Shown here one piece after another: positions 18,166-26,831 of a DNA stretch of 64,000 nucleotides. A program made the translations under genes and the position numbers. Position 1 is the first letter of the stretch; the number at the start of each line of letters is the position of its first letter. Source of the DNA: Bacilli bacterium (GTDB lineage: Bacteria > Bacillota_I > Bacilli_A > RF39 > UBA660); contig JAFUBO010000006.1 in the NCBI GenBank assembly GCA_017460175.1, positions 1-64,000 on the forward strand, given 5' to 3'. Under the pieces are notes generated by a model that saw only the letters and a program-made list of their open reading frames with translations, did no database searches and was not told where the DNA came from.

Positions 18166-18234
18166 ATCAAAAACATTTAAAAAAAAGCTAATATTTGATA
18201 CAATAAATAAGTAATATGAAAAATGGGTGATAAG

Positions 18235-19020
18235 ATGGGAAAGATTATTTCTTTAGTAAATCAAAAAGGTGGAGTAGGTAAGACTACCACTAGTATTAAT
18301 CTTTCTGCATCATTAGCAGTATTAGGAAAAAAAGTATTATTAATAGACTTAGATCCTCAAGGAAATACAACTACTGGTGTAGGAATAAATAAAGGAGAAA
18401 TCCAAAGTAGTATTTATGAAGTACTAATAGGTGAAAGAAAAATAACAGAAACTATGTTAAAAACAAAATATAAAGACTTTTACATAGTACCTTCATCAAT
18501 AAATATGGCTGGTTTAGGTAATGAATTAATTGAAAAAGCAAGAGCAGAAGTTGGATTTAAAGAAGGAGAACAATTAAAGAATTGTTTAGAAGACATAAAA
18601 GACAGTTTTGATTACATAATTATAGATTGTCCTCCATCATTAGATATTATTATCAAAAATGCTTTAGCAGCATCAAATTCAGTAATAATACCAGTGCAAT
18701 GTGAATTCTTTGCATTAGAAGGAATTACTCAATTATTAAGAACAATAATGTTAGCACAAAAAAGTTTAAATCCAACACTTGATATTGAAGGAGTACTTCT
18801 AACTATGTATGATGCGAGAACTAACTTAGGACTAGAAGTAGTAGAAGATATAAGAAAATTCTTTAAAGAAAAAGTTTATAATACAATAATTCCAAGATTA
18901 GTAAGATTAACAGAAGCTCCATCACATGGGGAGCCAATAATAGCATATGATCCAAAAAGTAGAGGATCTGAAGCATATATCAATCTAGCGAAGGAAGTGA
19001 TTGAAAGAAATGGAAAATAA
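18235..19020 (+). CDS. parA: Chromosome partitioning ATPase ParA (Soj)
   Basis: The 261-aa protein is a deviant Walker ATPase with KGGVGKTT at residues 11-18, DLDPQGN (switch I) and DCPPSLD (Walker B). It drives ParB-parS segregation and, in Bacillus, regulates DnaA. I choose the ATG at 18235 because GGGTGAT precedes it in the arrangement used repeatedly in this genome (GGTGAT, 3-4 bases, ATG); the in-frame ATG at 18223 would lie upstream of that site. It overlaps parB. Confidence 0.96.
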   Translation: MGKIISLVNQKGGVGKTTTSINLSASLAVLGKKVLLIDLDPQGNTTTGVGINKGEIQSSIYEVLIGERKITETMLKTKYKDFYIVPSSINMAGLGNELIEKARAEVGFKEGEQLKNCLEDIKDSFDYIIIDCPPSLDIIIKNALAASNSVIIPVQCEFFALEGITQLLRTIMLAQKSLNPTLDIEGVLLTMYDARTNLGLEVVEDIRKFFKEKVYNTIIPRLVRLTEAPSHGEPIIAYDPKSRGSEAYINLAKEVIERNGK

Positions 19021-19921
19021 TAATATTACAGAAACAGGAATACCAAGAAGAAGAGCATTAGGAAGAGGTTTAGAAGAATTATTTAATAATGAAGTACTAG
19101 ACTATAGTGCTGTAGAAAAGAAAATAGTTAATGAAACACCAAAAGAAGAAATAGTAATGTTAAATTTAGATGAATTAAGATCAAATCCATATCAACCACG
19201 TAAGGTTTTTGATCCTAAAGCACTACAAGAATTAGCAGATTCTATTAAAGAACATGGTGTATTCCAACCAATTATTGTCAAAAAATCAATTAAAGGTTAT
19301 GAAATAATTGCTGGTGAAAGACGTGTTAAAGCATCACAATTAGCCGGAAAAAAAGAAATACCTGCTATTATTAGAAATTTTAATGATGATGAAATGATGG
19401 AAATTGCCCTTCTTGAAAATTTACAAAGAGAAAACTTAAATGCAATAGAAGAAGCAACTGCGTATAAAAAATTACAAGAAACATTAGCTGTTACACAAGA
19501 AGAATTAGCTAAAAGATTAGGTAAAAGTAGAAGTCACATTACAAACATGATTGGTATACTTACGTTACCTAAAAATATTCAAGAAGAAATAAGTAAAAAC
19601 AATATAAGCATGGGTCATGCTAGAGTACTTAGTAAATTAGATTCAGAAGTACAACAACAAGAACTAGTGGATAGAATAATAAAAGAAGGTATTAGTGTTA
19701 GAGAATTAGAAGTATTAACACAAGAACCAAGAATTATTAAAAGTAATCCACAAAAACATAAAATAGAAAAAAATAATGAATATACATATCTACAAAATGA
19801 ATTAAGTGAAAAATTAGGTACTAAAGTAATAATAAAGAAAAATAAAATAGAAATAAGTTTTGTTAATAATAATGATTTAAACAGATTATTAGAATATATG
19901 AATATTGAGGTAGGAAAATAA
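19010..19921 (+). CDS. parB: Chromosome partitioning protein ParB (Spo0J)
   Basis: parS-binding CTP-dependent clamp. The 303-aa protein starts with the ParA-stimulating basic motif RRRALGRGLEELF (residues 13-25), then has the ParB core with GERRVKAS (102-109) and ENLQRENL (137-144), an HTH GKSRSHITNM (171-180) with the ParB-type Arg174, and a C-terminal dimerisation domain. Its likely targets are the exact parS copies at 755-957 and 1359-1374. The ATG at 19010 is chosen over a TTG at 19001. It overlaps parA by 11 bp. Confidence 0.96.
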   Translation: MENNNITETGIPRRRALGRGLEELFNNEVLDYSAVEKKIVNETPKEEIVMLNLDELRSNPYQPRKVFDPKALQELADSIKEHGVFQPIIVKKSIKGYEIIAGERRVKASQLAGKKEIPAIIRNFNDDEMMEIALLENLQRENLNAIEEATAYKKLQETLAVTQEELAKRLGKSRSHITNMIGILTLPKNIQEEISKNNISMGHARVLSKLDSEVQQQELVDRIIKEGISVRELEVLTQEPRIIKSNPQKHKIEKNNEYTYLQNELSEKLGTKVIIKKNKIEISFVNNNDLNRLLEYMNIEVGK

Positions 19922-19922
19922 T

Positions 19923-20738
19923 ATGAAAGTAAATCTATTAGGTTATACAATTAATATTAAATTATTAATTATCCCAGTAGTCTATATTTTAATAGGTATT
20001 ATTATATTTAGTTTAATAAAAAGAATTATTAATAAAGCATCCAATAGAAATAGAGTACTAAAAACAGCACAAAAACAAAGACTAAAAACAATAAGTACAT
20101 TAATCCTTAATATTATTAAATATATAATAGTAATCTTAGTGCTATTAGCCATTCTTTCTCTTTATGGAGTAAATGTAAAATCAATCTTAGCAGGCTTAGG
20201 TATAGGAACTGCTATCATAGGATTAGCTTTTCAAGATTTAGCAAAAGATCTAATTGCAGGATTTTCAATCATCACAGAAGGTGAATATGAAATAGGAGAT
20301 ACAATAGAAGTAGATGGATTCATGGGAGAAGTTGTTTTTATAGGACTTAGAACTACAAGAATACGTGATTTTAAAGGAGCTACAAAGATAATAGGTAACC
20401 ATTATATGGATAATATTATTAATTATAGTATTAATAATTCTTTAGCAGTAGTAGATGTTTCAATATCTTATGAAACAAATGAAAAATTAATAGAAGATAC
20501 ATTTGATAATTTATTTAAAAAATTAAATAAAGAACTTGAATATGCAACAAAAGATATAGAAGTATGGGGAGTACATGATTTATCAGATTCAGCAGTAATA
20601 TATAGAGTAGTCGTAGAAACCAAGCCAATGAAACATATTTATACTGAAAGAGTTTTAAGAAAAGAAATAAAAAAAGCATTTGATAAAGTTGGTATAAAAA
20701 TACCATATACTCAGATAGAGGTGCATAATGGAAAATAA
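19923..20738 (+). CDS. Small-conductance mechanosensitive channel, MscS family
   Basis: The 271-aa protein has an N-terminal helix (about 12-32), a second (about 58-80) and the pore-lining TM3, recognisable from the Ala/Gly-rich stretch ILAGLGIGTAIIGLAFQDLA. The cytoplasmic beta domain GEYEIGDTIEVDGFMGEVVFIGLRTTRIRD and a mixed alpha/beta cage follow. It releases solutes on hypo-osmotic shock. It starts 2 bp after parB and overlaps the DUF951 gene, so these are co-transcribed. An MscS gene next to parB is seen in other Firmicutes. Confidence 0.92.
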   Translation: MKVNLLGYTINIKLLIIPVVYILIGIIIFSLIKRIINKASNRNRVLKTAQKQRLKTISTLILNIIKYIIVILVLLAILSLYGVNVKSILAGLGIGTAIIGLAFQDLAKDLIAGFSIITEGEYEIGDTIEVDGFMGEVVFIGLRTTRIRDFKGATKIIGNHYMDNIINYSINNSLAVVDVSISYETNEKLIEDTFDNLFKKLNKELEYATKDIEVWGVHDLSDSAVIYRVVVETKPMKHIYTERVLRKEIKKAFDKVGIKIPYTQIEVHNGK

Positions 20739-20916
20739 AGAATATAAATTAGGATCTATTGTAATAATGAAAAAACAACATCCTTGTGGAACAAATGAAT
20801 GGGAGATTGTAAGAGTAGGTGCAGACATAAAAATAAAATGTCTAAACTGTGGAAGAACAGTATTAATACCTAGAATAGATTTTAATAAAAAACTAAAAAA
20901 GATAGAGAGGATTTAA
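20728..20916 (+). CDS. DUF951 family protein (YyzM-like)
   Basis: A 62-aa protein with the family pattern: LGSIVIMKKQHPCGTNEWEIVRVGADIKIKCLNCGR then a basic tail. The two Cys of CLNCG and the Cys of HPCG are family features suggesting a small OB-like or zinc-linked fold; function is unknown. In Bacillus yyzM lies in the same parB-ychF neighbourhood, and here it sits between an MscS channel and AbgT with an overlap and a 1-bp gap. Confidence 0.85.
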   Translation: MENKEYKLGSIVIMKKQHPCGTNEWEIVRVGADIKIKCLNCGRTVLIPRIDFNKKLKKIERI

Positions 20917-20917
20917 T

Positions 20918-22513
20918 ATGAAAGACAGAAGAAAATTAAAACTTAAGAAATTTTATTTTCATCCAATAACTATTTTCGTATTTTTATCTGCCTTAGTTGT
21001 AGTTTTAACAGGAATACTATCTTTGTTTCAAACACAAGCAACATATAACGTAGTAAATACAAATAGCAAAGATTTGGAACCTGTATTAGTAACAGTAGAA
21101 AATTTATTTTCTTTTGATGGATTAAAATTTATTATAAGTAACGCATCAAAAAATTTCTTAAGCTTTGCCCCATTAGGAACATTATTATTATCCTTAATAG
21201 GATTGACAATAGCTGAAGGAACTGGATTTATTGAAACATTAACAAAAAGACATTTTAGTAAAATACCAAAATGGACATTTACTTTTTTAGTAATATTAAT
21301 AGCTACTATATCTTCATTAATAAATGAAGTAGGATATGCAATTTTAATCCCATTGGTAGCATTAATATATTTTATTAATAATAGAAATCCAATATTAGGA
21401 ATAGTAACTGCTTTTTGTGGAGTATCATTTGGATACGGAGTTTCAATATTTATAGGATCAATGGAAGTATCATTGATGAATTATACTAAAACAGCAGCAA
21501 TATTAGTAGATGAAACAAGTCATATTGCCTTAAGTTCAAATTTAATATTTATAATAATAGCCACAATTATTATTTCTATAGTAGGAACAATAGTTATAGA
21601 AAAAATAATAGCCCCAATTATTGGTAAATACAAAAAGGAAGAAGAAATGGCAAAAACAGAGCAATATAAAACATTTAACAGCGAAGAACAAGAACAAATA
21701 CTTTTAGAAAAAGATAAATATGAAAAAAAAGGATTAAGATCAGCATTAATAGTTTCAATAATAATATTACTTATATTTGTTTATTCATTAATCCCAAATT
21801 TACCATTCTCTGGAATGCTTCTTGATATGAAAGAAACAATATACCTAAACCAATTATTTGGAGATAATTCATATTTTCAAGATGGATTTACATATTTAGT
21901 TTCATTAGTATTTATTTTATCTGGAATTGCTTATGGTATTGGAAGTAAATCAATAAAAAATGATAAACAAATAATAGAAAATGCTGGTAAGAAATTTTCT
22001 TCATTAGGTACAATATTTATACTAATATTTGTTGCTAGTCAATTTATTGCTATATTTAGAAAAAGTAATATAGGTCTAGTTGTTACCTCATGGTTAGCCA
22101 GTTTATTAAATTATTTGAATTTAACTGGTATTCCATTAATTATAGTAACTTTATTATTAATAGCTATATCAAACTTATTACTAACATCGCCAACTAGTAA
22201 ATGGATGATATTTTCACCAGTAGTTGTTCCGATGTTTATGCAGTCAAATATATCACCACAATTTGCTCAAATAGTTATGAGAGTAGCTGATTCAATGACC
22301 AAAGGATTTACACCTTTACTTGCATCATTTGTAATATATATAGGTTATTTAAATATATATAATTTACATAAAGATAAACCATTCACAATAAGAAAGTCAC
22401 TACAAATAATAACACCATATTTCTTAATAATATCAGCAACATGGATATTATTAGTAATAGGATGGTACATTATAGGATTACCTATAGGACCAGGAGTTTC
22501 TCCAACACTATAA
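20918..22513 (+). CDS. AbgT family transporter
   Basis: A 531-aa membrane protein with about 11-13 hydrophobic segments. AbgT signatures are the N-terminal HPITIFVFLSALVVVLTGI, the re-entrant region SLINEVGYAILIPL, and TSPTSKWMIFSPVVVPMFM near residue 428. E. coli AbgT imports p-aminobenzoyl-glutamate, while several other family members export sulfonamides; substrate here cannot be assigned. The hydrophilic loop KYKKEEEMAKTEQYKTFNSE (about 240-260) is typical. A terminator follows. Confidence 0.88.
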   Translation: MKDRRKLKLKKFYFHPITIFVFLSALVVVLTGILSLFQTQATYNVVNTNSKDLEPVLVTVENLFSFDGLKFIISNASKNFLSFAPLGTLLLSLIGLTIAEGTGFIETLTKRHFSKIPKWTFTFLVILIATISSLINEVGYAILIPLVALIYFINNRNPILGIVTAFCGVSFGYGVSIFIGSMEVSLMNYTKTAAILVDETSHIALSSNLIFIIIATIIISIVGTIVIEKIIAPIIGKYKKEEEMAKTEQYKTFNSEEQEQILLEKDKYEKKGLRSALIVSIIILLIFVYSLIPNLPFSGMLLDMKETIYLNQLFGDNSYFQDGFTYLVSLVFILSGIAYGIGSKSIKNDKQIIENAGKKFSSLGTIFILIFVASQFIAIFRKSNIGLVVTSWLASLLNYLNLTGIPLIIVTLLLIAISNLLLTSPTSKWMIFSPVVVPMFMQSNISPQFAQIVMRVADSMTKGFTPLLASFVIYIGYLNIYNLHKDKPFTIRKSLQIITPYFLIISATWILLVIGWYIIGLPIGPGVSPTL

Positions 22514-22537
22514 AAGAAGAATAAATTCTTCTTTTTT
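22513..22537 (+). terminator. Terminator after the AbgT gene
   Basis: AAAGAAGAAT pairs with ATTCTTCTTT, then T residues. Confidence 0.8.
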
Positions 22538-22548
22538 ATTTGTTATTA

Positions 22549-22557
22549 TGATATAAT
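22549..22557 (+). promoter_or_regulatory. Extended -10 promoter of ychF
   Basis: TGA-TATAAT (22549-22557) lies 22 bases before the ychF start, so the 5' leader is short. Confidence 0.6.
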
Positions 22558-22579
22558 ACAAGACGAAAGAAGTGATATT

Positions 22580-23680
22580 ATGAGTTTAACAGCAGGAATA
22601 GTAGGACTACCTAATGTAGGAAAAAGTACTTTATTTAATGCAATAACAAATCAAAAAATATTAGCAGAAAACTATCCATTTGCTACAATAGAACCAAATG
22701 TAGGAGTAGTAACAGTACCAGATGAAAGAATGGATAAATTAAAAGAAATGTATGATCCAAATAGATTTATTCCAACTGCATATGAATTTACCGATATTGC
22801 AGGACTTGTAAAAGGTGCATCTCAAGGAGAAGGTCTAGGTAATAAATTCTTATCTCATATAAGAGAAGTAGATGCTATTGTTGAAGTAGTAAGATGCTTT
22901 GATGATGGTAAAATAATCCATGTAGAAGGAAACATTGATCCAATAAGAGATATTGAAACGATAAATTTAGAATTATCTATTGCAGACCTTGACGTTATTA
23001 ACAATAGATTAGAGCGTGTTGCTAAAAAAGCAAGAACTACTAAAGATAAAGATGATATTTTAGAAACAGAAGTATTGACCAAATGTAAAAAAGCTTTAGA
23101 AGAAAATATACCTTTAAGAAAATTAGAACTTACTAAAGAAGAACAAAAAGTAATTAAATCATATAGCTTTCTTACATTAAAACCAATAATCTATCTAGCA
23201 AATATAAAAGAAAGTGAATTAACTAATCCTGACAACGAATATGTTAAATTAGTTAAAGATTATGCATCTCGTGAAAATGCCCGTGTAGTAAGTTTATGTG
23301 CCAAAGTAGAAGAAGATTTATCAGAACTTTCAAAAGAAGACAAGCAAGAGATGTTAGAAGCCCTAGGATTAGATGGCAGTGGTTTAGATAGATTAATAAA
23401 AGCTACCTATGATATCTTAGGACTAGCTACATACTTCACTGTAGGAAAAGACGAAGTAAGGGCTTGGACATTTAAAAAAGGTATGAATGCTAGAGAATGT
23501 GCTGGAATTATTCATACAGATTTTGAAAAAGGTTTCATACGAGCAGAAGTAATATCATATAATGATTTAATAGAATGTGGTAGTGAATTAAAAGTAAAAG
23601 AAGCCGGTCGTGCTCGTCTTGAAGGTAAAGATTATTTAATGCAAGATGGAGATATATGTCACTTTAGATTTAATGTTTAA
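22580..23680 (+). CDS. ychF: Redox-regulated ATPase YchF (Obg family)
   Basis: The 366-aa protein has G1 GLPNVGKSTLFNAIT (residues 8-22), a G3 DIAGLVKGASQGEGLGN, a coiled-coil insertion (about 130-180) and a C-terminal TGS domain ending EAGRARLEGKDYLMQDGDICHFRFNV. The usual G4 NKxD is replaced by LANIKE, which is the YchF hallmark giving ATP preference. It binds ribosomes and is linked to stress responses. Length is typical. Confidence 0.95.
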   Translation: MSLTAGIVGLPNVGKSTLFNAITNQKILAENYPFATIEPNVGVVTVPDERMDKLKEMYDPNRFIPTAYEFTDIAGLVKGASQGEGLGNKFLSHIREVDAIVEVVRCFDDGKIIHVEGNIDPIRDIETINLELSIADLDVINNRLERVAKKARTTKDKDDILETEVLTKCKKALEENIPLRKLELTKEEQKVIKSYSFLTLKPIIYLANIKESELTNPDNEYVKLVKDYASRENARVVSLCAKVEEDLSELSKEDKQEMLEALGLDGSGLDRLIKATYDILGLATYFTVGKDEVRAWTFKKGMNARECAGIIHTDFEKGFIRAEVISYNDLIECGSELKVKEAGRARLEGKDYLMQDGDICHFRFNV

Positions 23681-23691
23681 GGAGGAATATA

Positions 23692-24546
23692 ATGATTAAA
23701 CATCTTGAAATAAACACACAAAAGGTAAAACAAACAACAAAACTATTACTAATATCTGATCTTCATCAAACATTAAATTCAAAACATGATAACTTAACAA
23801 AATTAAAAAAAGAATTACAAGAAGAATTTAAAAGTATAGATTATATATTAATAACGGGAGATATCATAGATAATGGTATTTATCTAAAAAACAAAAGTTT
23901 TTGTAATCAATTTATAGATTCTATGAAAAAATTTACAGAAGGAAAAAAAACATATTATGTACTTGGAAACCATGATATTACAATTAAAGAAAGAAACAAT
24001 CAAACAGAAACAAAAAAAATAGAAGAATTATTAGGTAAATTAAATAATTTTTATTACCTAAAAAACAATGAATTATTTAAAATTAATAATATTTCGTTAT
24101 TAGGATTTAATCCAAATCTATATTATTACTTAGAATCACGTGGCTCTAAAGAAGAATTTCAAAAACAATTTGAAGAAAACAATTCACAAGAATTTCCTAA
24201 AAATACATTTAATATATTTCTAACACATGATCCTTCATCAATTATAGAATTAAGCAAAGATAAAAATAAGTGTATAAAAAACAATACAGATCTAGTAATT
24301 TCAGGACATATGCATGATGGTTTAATGCCGTCTATACTACAAAAAATAACAAACCACCATGGAATAGTAGGACCATATAATACAAAATTTCCTAAATATT
24401 CACATGGTATAGTAGATATAGATAATACAAAATATATTATATTAGGACCTGTTAATACATATATAAAAAGCAAAACAATAAATAAAGTATATTCACCAAA
24501 AGCTTATATATTAACAATTAATCCAACAAAAAAAATAGTCAAGTAA
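23692..24546 (+). CDS. Calcineurin-like metallophosphoesterase
   Basis: The 284-aa protein has the five phosphoesterase blocks: SDLHQ (D-x-H, near residue 22), TGDIIDNG, GNHD (near residue 95), LTHDP and SGHMHDG. These form the dinuclear metal centre. It resembles the YkuE/YaeI group but has no signal or twin-arginine sequence, so it is probably cytoplasmic or peripheral. Substrate is unknown. It lies 11 bp after ychF with GGAGG before its ATG, and converges on the next gene across a bidirectional terminator. Confidence 0.85.
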   Translation: MIKHLEINTQKVKQTTKLLLISDLHQTLNSKHDNLTKLKKELQEEFKSIDYILITGDIIDNGIYLKNKSFCNQFIDSMKKFTEGKKTYYVLGNHDITIKERNNQTETKKIEELLGKLNNFYYLKNNELFKINNISLLGFNPNLYYYLESRGSKEEFQKQFEENNSQEFPKNTFNIFLTHDPSSIIELSKDKNKCIKNNTDLVISGHMHDGLMPSILQKITNHHGIVGPYNTKFPKYSHGIVDIDNTKYIILGPVNTYIKSKTINKVYSPKAYILTINPTKKIVK

Positions 24547-24562
24547 TAATACTTGACTATTT
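24533..24562. terminator. Bidirectional terminator between convergent genes
   Basis: AAATAGTCAAGT and ACTTGACTATTT form a 12-bp perfect stem with T-runs on both strands. It overlaps the 3' ends of both genes. Confidence 0.88.
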
Positions 24563-25309
24563 TTCTACAATTTTATAATCTTTTTCATATTGTTTAATAA
24601 CTTTTTCATACAAAGTATCCATATCAGGATAACCATAAGAATAATCAGAATGTTCTAAATTAAAATAATATTCATCTGCAACAATTCTACCATTTCCTAT
24701 ACTAAATGCTATAGAATTATTTTTTGATTTAATATTTCTATATTCCACTGGAATATATATAGTGTGTTTAAACTCTTCACTTTTATCAAAAACATTTTCA
24801 TAAACTACTTTATAAACAGGTATCAATATATTAGTTTTTTTACTAGAAATAATATATATTTTTTCCCTCTTATAATCTCCTTTTACCATATATTCAGTAG
24901 TAGTACCAGTAGTTTCTTTAAGAATAGTGATTCGAGAATTTAAATCCAAAGTATCATAATCATTATTAGATAAATCACTAGCTGTTGTAACAAAATTAGT
25001 ATTATCATTAAAAATAGAATTTGAATCATTAAGACCTTTAACAATATTAAATGAAATAAAAACTATAATAGCAAAAACAAATAAAAAAACAATAAAATGA
25101 CTAATAAAAGTACCAAATGTAATATAAGAAAATATTTTTAGAGGAGTTTTTAATTCTAATAAATTAAATTGTTCTTCTAACTTTTTTTTATTTTCATCTC
25201 TTTCTATTTCAAATTCCCTTTTACAATATTCACATTTACAAGAAGTATCTTCCTTCGTAAAAGATAAGGAAGCTCCACAATTAGGACATTCTTTTTCAAT
25301 TAGTTTCAT
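24557..25309 (-). CDS. Zinc-ribbon membrane protein, function unknown
   Basis: The 250-aa protein starts with a zinc ribbon (CPNCG at residues 8-12 and CKCEYC at about 29-34), then a charged linker, one hydrophobic segment (about 65-95), and an extracytoplasmic domain of about 150 aa with many Asp, Asn, Thr and Tyr and no motif I recognise. The architecture (cytoplasmic zinc ribbon, one TM, outer domain) occurs in many uncharacterised Firmicutes proteins. Reads convergently with the phosphoesterase gene. Confidence 0.6.
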   Translation of the reverse strand: MKLIEKECPNCGASLSFTKEDTSCKCEYCKREFEIERDENKKKLEEQFNLLELKTPLKIFSYITFGTFISHFIVFLFVFAIIVFISFNIVKGLNDSNSIFNDNTNFVTTASDLSNNDYDTLDLNSRITILKETTGTTTEYMVKGDYKREKIYIISSKKTNILIPVYKVVYENVFDKSEEFKHTIYIPVEYRNIKSKNNSIAFSIGNGRIVADEYYFNLEHSDYSYGYPDMDTLYEKVIKQYEKDYKIVEK

Positions 25310-25352
25310 AACATCACCTGAAAATATTATATAAAAAATTAAAGAAATAATC

Positions 25353-25381
25353 TAGACATTTATATATAATTTTGTTATAAT
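25353..25381 (+). promoter_or_regulatory. Promoter of the rpsF-ssb-rpsR operon
   Basis: TAGACA (25353-25358), 17 bases, then an extended -10 TGT-TATAAT (TATAAT 25376-25381). Confidence 0.8.
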
Positions 25382-25385
25382 ACCT

Positions 25386-25434
25386 TCGAGTATTTTGAAT
25401 ACTCCTTACTGCATTAAGCAGTCTATAAGTCCAA
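25386..25434 (+). promoter_or_regulatory. 5' leader of rpsF with two hairpins
   Basis: Between the promoter and the AAGGAGGTG ribosome site lie two hairpins: GAGTATT-TTG-AATACTC and ACTGC-ATTAA-GCAGT. rpsF operons are often autoregulated by an S6:S18-binding leader; I do not see a clear CCG-bulge of that known motif, so this is a candidate only. Confidence 0.4.
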
Positions 25435-25449
25435 AAGGAGGTGCGAAGA

Positions 25450-25737
25450 ATGAATAAATATGAAATTATGTTCATTGTAAAACCAGATATGGAAGAAGCA
25501 GCTATTAAAAAAGAAGCTGATAACATGAAAAAGGTTTTAACAGACGCAAAAGCAAAAATAATCGAAGAAAAAGCTATGGGTCAAAGAGAATTAGCTTATG
25601 AGATTAGAAAGTATAATACTGGATATTATTACTTATTTGTTGTTGAAGCTTCAAAAGAAGCAGAACAAGAATTTACTCGTGTTGCTAGAATCAATGAAAA
25701 TCTACTTCGTCATTTAATCGTAAAAGTAGAAGAATAA
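25450..25737 (+). CDS. rpsF: 30S ribosomal protein S6
   Basis: The 95-aa protein begins MNKYEIMFIVKPDMEE and has the S6 motif MGQRELAYEIRKYNTGYYYLFVVEA. It binds S18 in the 30S platform. The ATG at 25450 is preceded by AAGGAGGTG; an upstream in-frame GTG at 25441 lies inside that site and is rejected. First gene of the rpsF-ssb-rpsR operon. Confidence 0.96.
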   Translation: MNKYEIMFIVKPDMEEAAIKKEADNMKKVLTDAKAKIIEEKAMGQRELAYEIRKYNTGYYYLFVVEASKEAEQEFTRVARINENLLRHLIVKVEE

Positions 25738-25758
25738 TATAAATAAAGAGGTAATTAT

Positions 25759-26235
25759 ATGAATAAAGTTGTTTTAATAGGAAGATTAACTAGAGATCCT
25801 GAATTAAGATATACTGGTAGTAATACTCCAGTAGCTACATTTTCTCTAGCAGTAAATAGAAATTTTACTAACCAAAATGGAGAAAGAGAAGCAGATTTCA
25901 TTAACATAGTTGTATGGAGAAAACAAGCAGAAAATGTAAAAAACTTTTTAACACAAGGAAGTCAAGTTGCTGTTGAAGGAAGAATTCAAACAAGAACTTA
26001 TGATGGACAAGATGGTCAAAAAAGATATATTACAGAAGTTGTAGCTGATAACGTTGAATTTTTAGGATCAAAAAATTCCTCAAACAATTCTAATAGCGGT
26101 TCAAGTAAAAACACTGAACCAACACCTTATGACTTTGGAGATATGCCAGAGCCAAAAGGAACAGATGTAGATAGTAATCCATTTGCTGATTTTGGTGCAA
26201 GTATCGAAATTAGTGATGATGAATTACCATTTTAA
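25759..26235 (+). CDS. ssb: Single-stranded DNA-binding protein
   Basis: The 158-aa protein has an N-terminal OB fold (MNKVVLIGRLTRDPELRYT through GRIQTRTYDGQDGQKRY, about 1-110), a Ser/Asn/Gly-rich linker and the acidic tail DDELPF, which recruits replication and repair partners. Located between rpsF and rpsR as in Bacillus ssbA. Confidence 0.96.
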   Translation: MNKVVLIGRLTRDPELRYTGSNTPVATFSLAVNRNFTNQNGEREADFINIVVWRKQAENVKNFLTQGSQVAVEGRIQTRTYDGQDGQKRYITEVVADNVEFLGSKNSSNNSNSGSSKNTEPTPYDFGDMPEPKGTDVDSNPFADFGASIEISDDELPF

Positions 26236-26257
26236 TTCAAATAAAGGAGGATAGAAA

Positions 26258-26473
26258 ATGGCAGAATTCAATCGTAGAAAGAAAAAAGTATGTATGATGT
26301 GTGCTGGTAAAACTTTAGATTACAAGGACGTTGAAACATTAAAAAAATATACAAATGAAAAAGGTAAAATAGTTCCAAGACGTGTTACAGGAACATGTGC
26401 AAAACATCAAAGAACTGTTTCACAACAAGTTAAAAGAGCAAGAGCTATAGCTTTAATGCCTTATACAAGATAA
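26258..26473 (+). CDS. rpsR: 30S ribosomal protein S18
   Basis: The 71-aa basic protein contains [31 protein letters not shown] and the conserved [29 protein letters not shown]. It forms a heterodimer with S6. Three Cys in a CxxC...C arrangement suggest the zinc-binding form. Strong ribosome site AAAGGAGG. Confidence 0.96.
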   Translation: MAEFNRRKKKVCMMCAGKTLDYKDVETLKKYTNEKGKIVPRRVTGTCAKHQRTVSQQVKRARAIALMPYTR

Positions 26474-26498
26474 GAAGTAGTAATACTTCTTTTTTTTT
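26473..26498 (+). terminator. Terminator after rpsR
   Basis: AGAAGTA pairs with TACTTCT, followed by T8. Confidence 0.85.
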
Positions 26499-26566
26499 GA
26501 CGTCAAGTGTAAAAAAAAGAACTTAAAAATTATCCATAAAGAAAAAAGTTATGCTACAATAAAATT

Positions 26567-26767
26567 GTCTAAAAGATATATTGGTAAAACCGACCAAGGA
26601 AATTATACGGGAATTCGAGACATCAATCGGTGTTGAAAGCCTTCCATAGAGTAGGAATCCTAAAGATTGAGTAAGAACAACCACCTGCACATAGCGGGTT
26701 TTATTAAATAAGATTTTAGACTTTTTATTGTGTAACAAAAGGAAAAAATAACATTTTTTCCTTTTTT
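26567..26767 (+). ncRNA. Structured non-coding RNA, possible 6S RNA
   Basis: The 358-bp gap between rpsR and the next gene holds no ORF with a ribosome site. A promoter-like TGC-TACAAT lies at 26553-26561. GTCTAAAA (26567-26574) pairs perfectly with TTTTAGAC (26714-26721); inside it TAAAACC (585-591) can pair with GGTTTTA (697-703), and a distal stem TCAATC...GATTGA (623-628 with 665-670) caps the molecule, leaving a large internal bubble with a small hairpin ACCTGC-ACATA-GCGGGT. A rod with a central bubble and this length resembles 6S RNA, which sequesters RNA polymerase. A terminator (GGAAAAAAT/ATTTTTTCC plus T-run) ends near 26767. RNA identity is tentative; the existence of a structured transcript is better supported. 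Confidence 0.5.
26740..26767 (+). terminator. Terminator downstream of the structured RNA
   Basis: GGAAAAAATAAC followed by ATTTTTTCC and T6. Confidence 0.75.
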
Positions 26768-26798
26768 ATTTAACCTTTTCAAACTGCTATATTTATTA

Positions 26799-26804
26799 TA
26801 TAAT
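26799..26804 (+). promoter_or_regulatory. -10 element before the DHH phosphodiesterase gene
   Basis: TATAAT 28 bases upstream of the ATG, with no convincing -35. Confidence 0.45.
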
Positions 26805-26831
26805 AAATATAGAACTTTTATAGGAGGACTT

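Noticed and set aside
26523-26738. Minus-strand 71-codon ORF across the structured RNA
   Set aside because: No ribosome site and it would overlap the paired RNA stems; the plus-strand promoter and terminator fit an RNA better.
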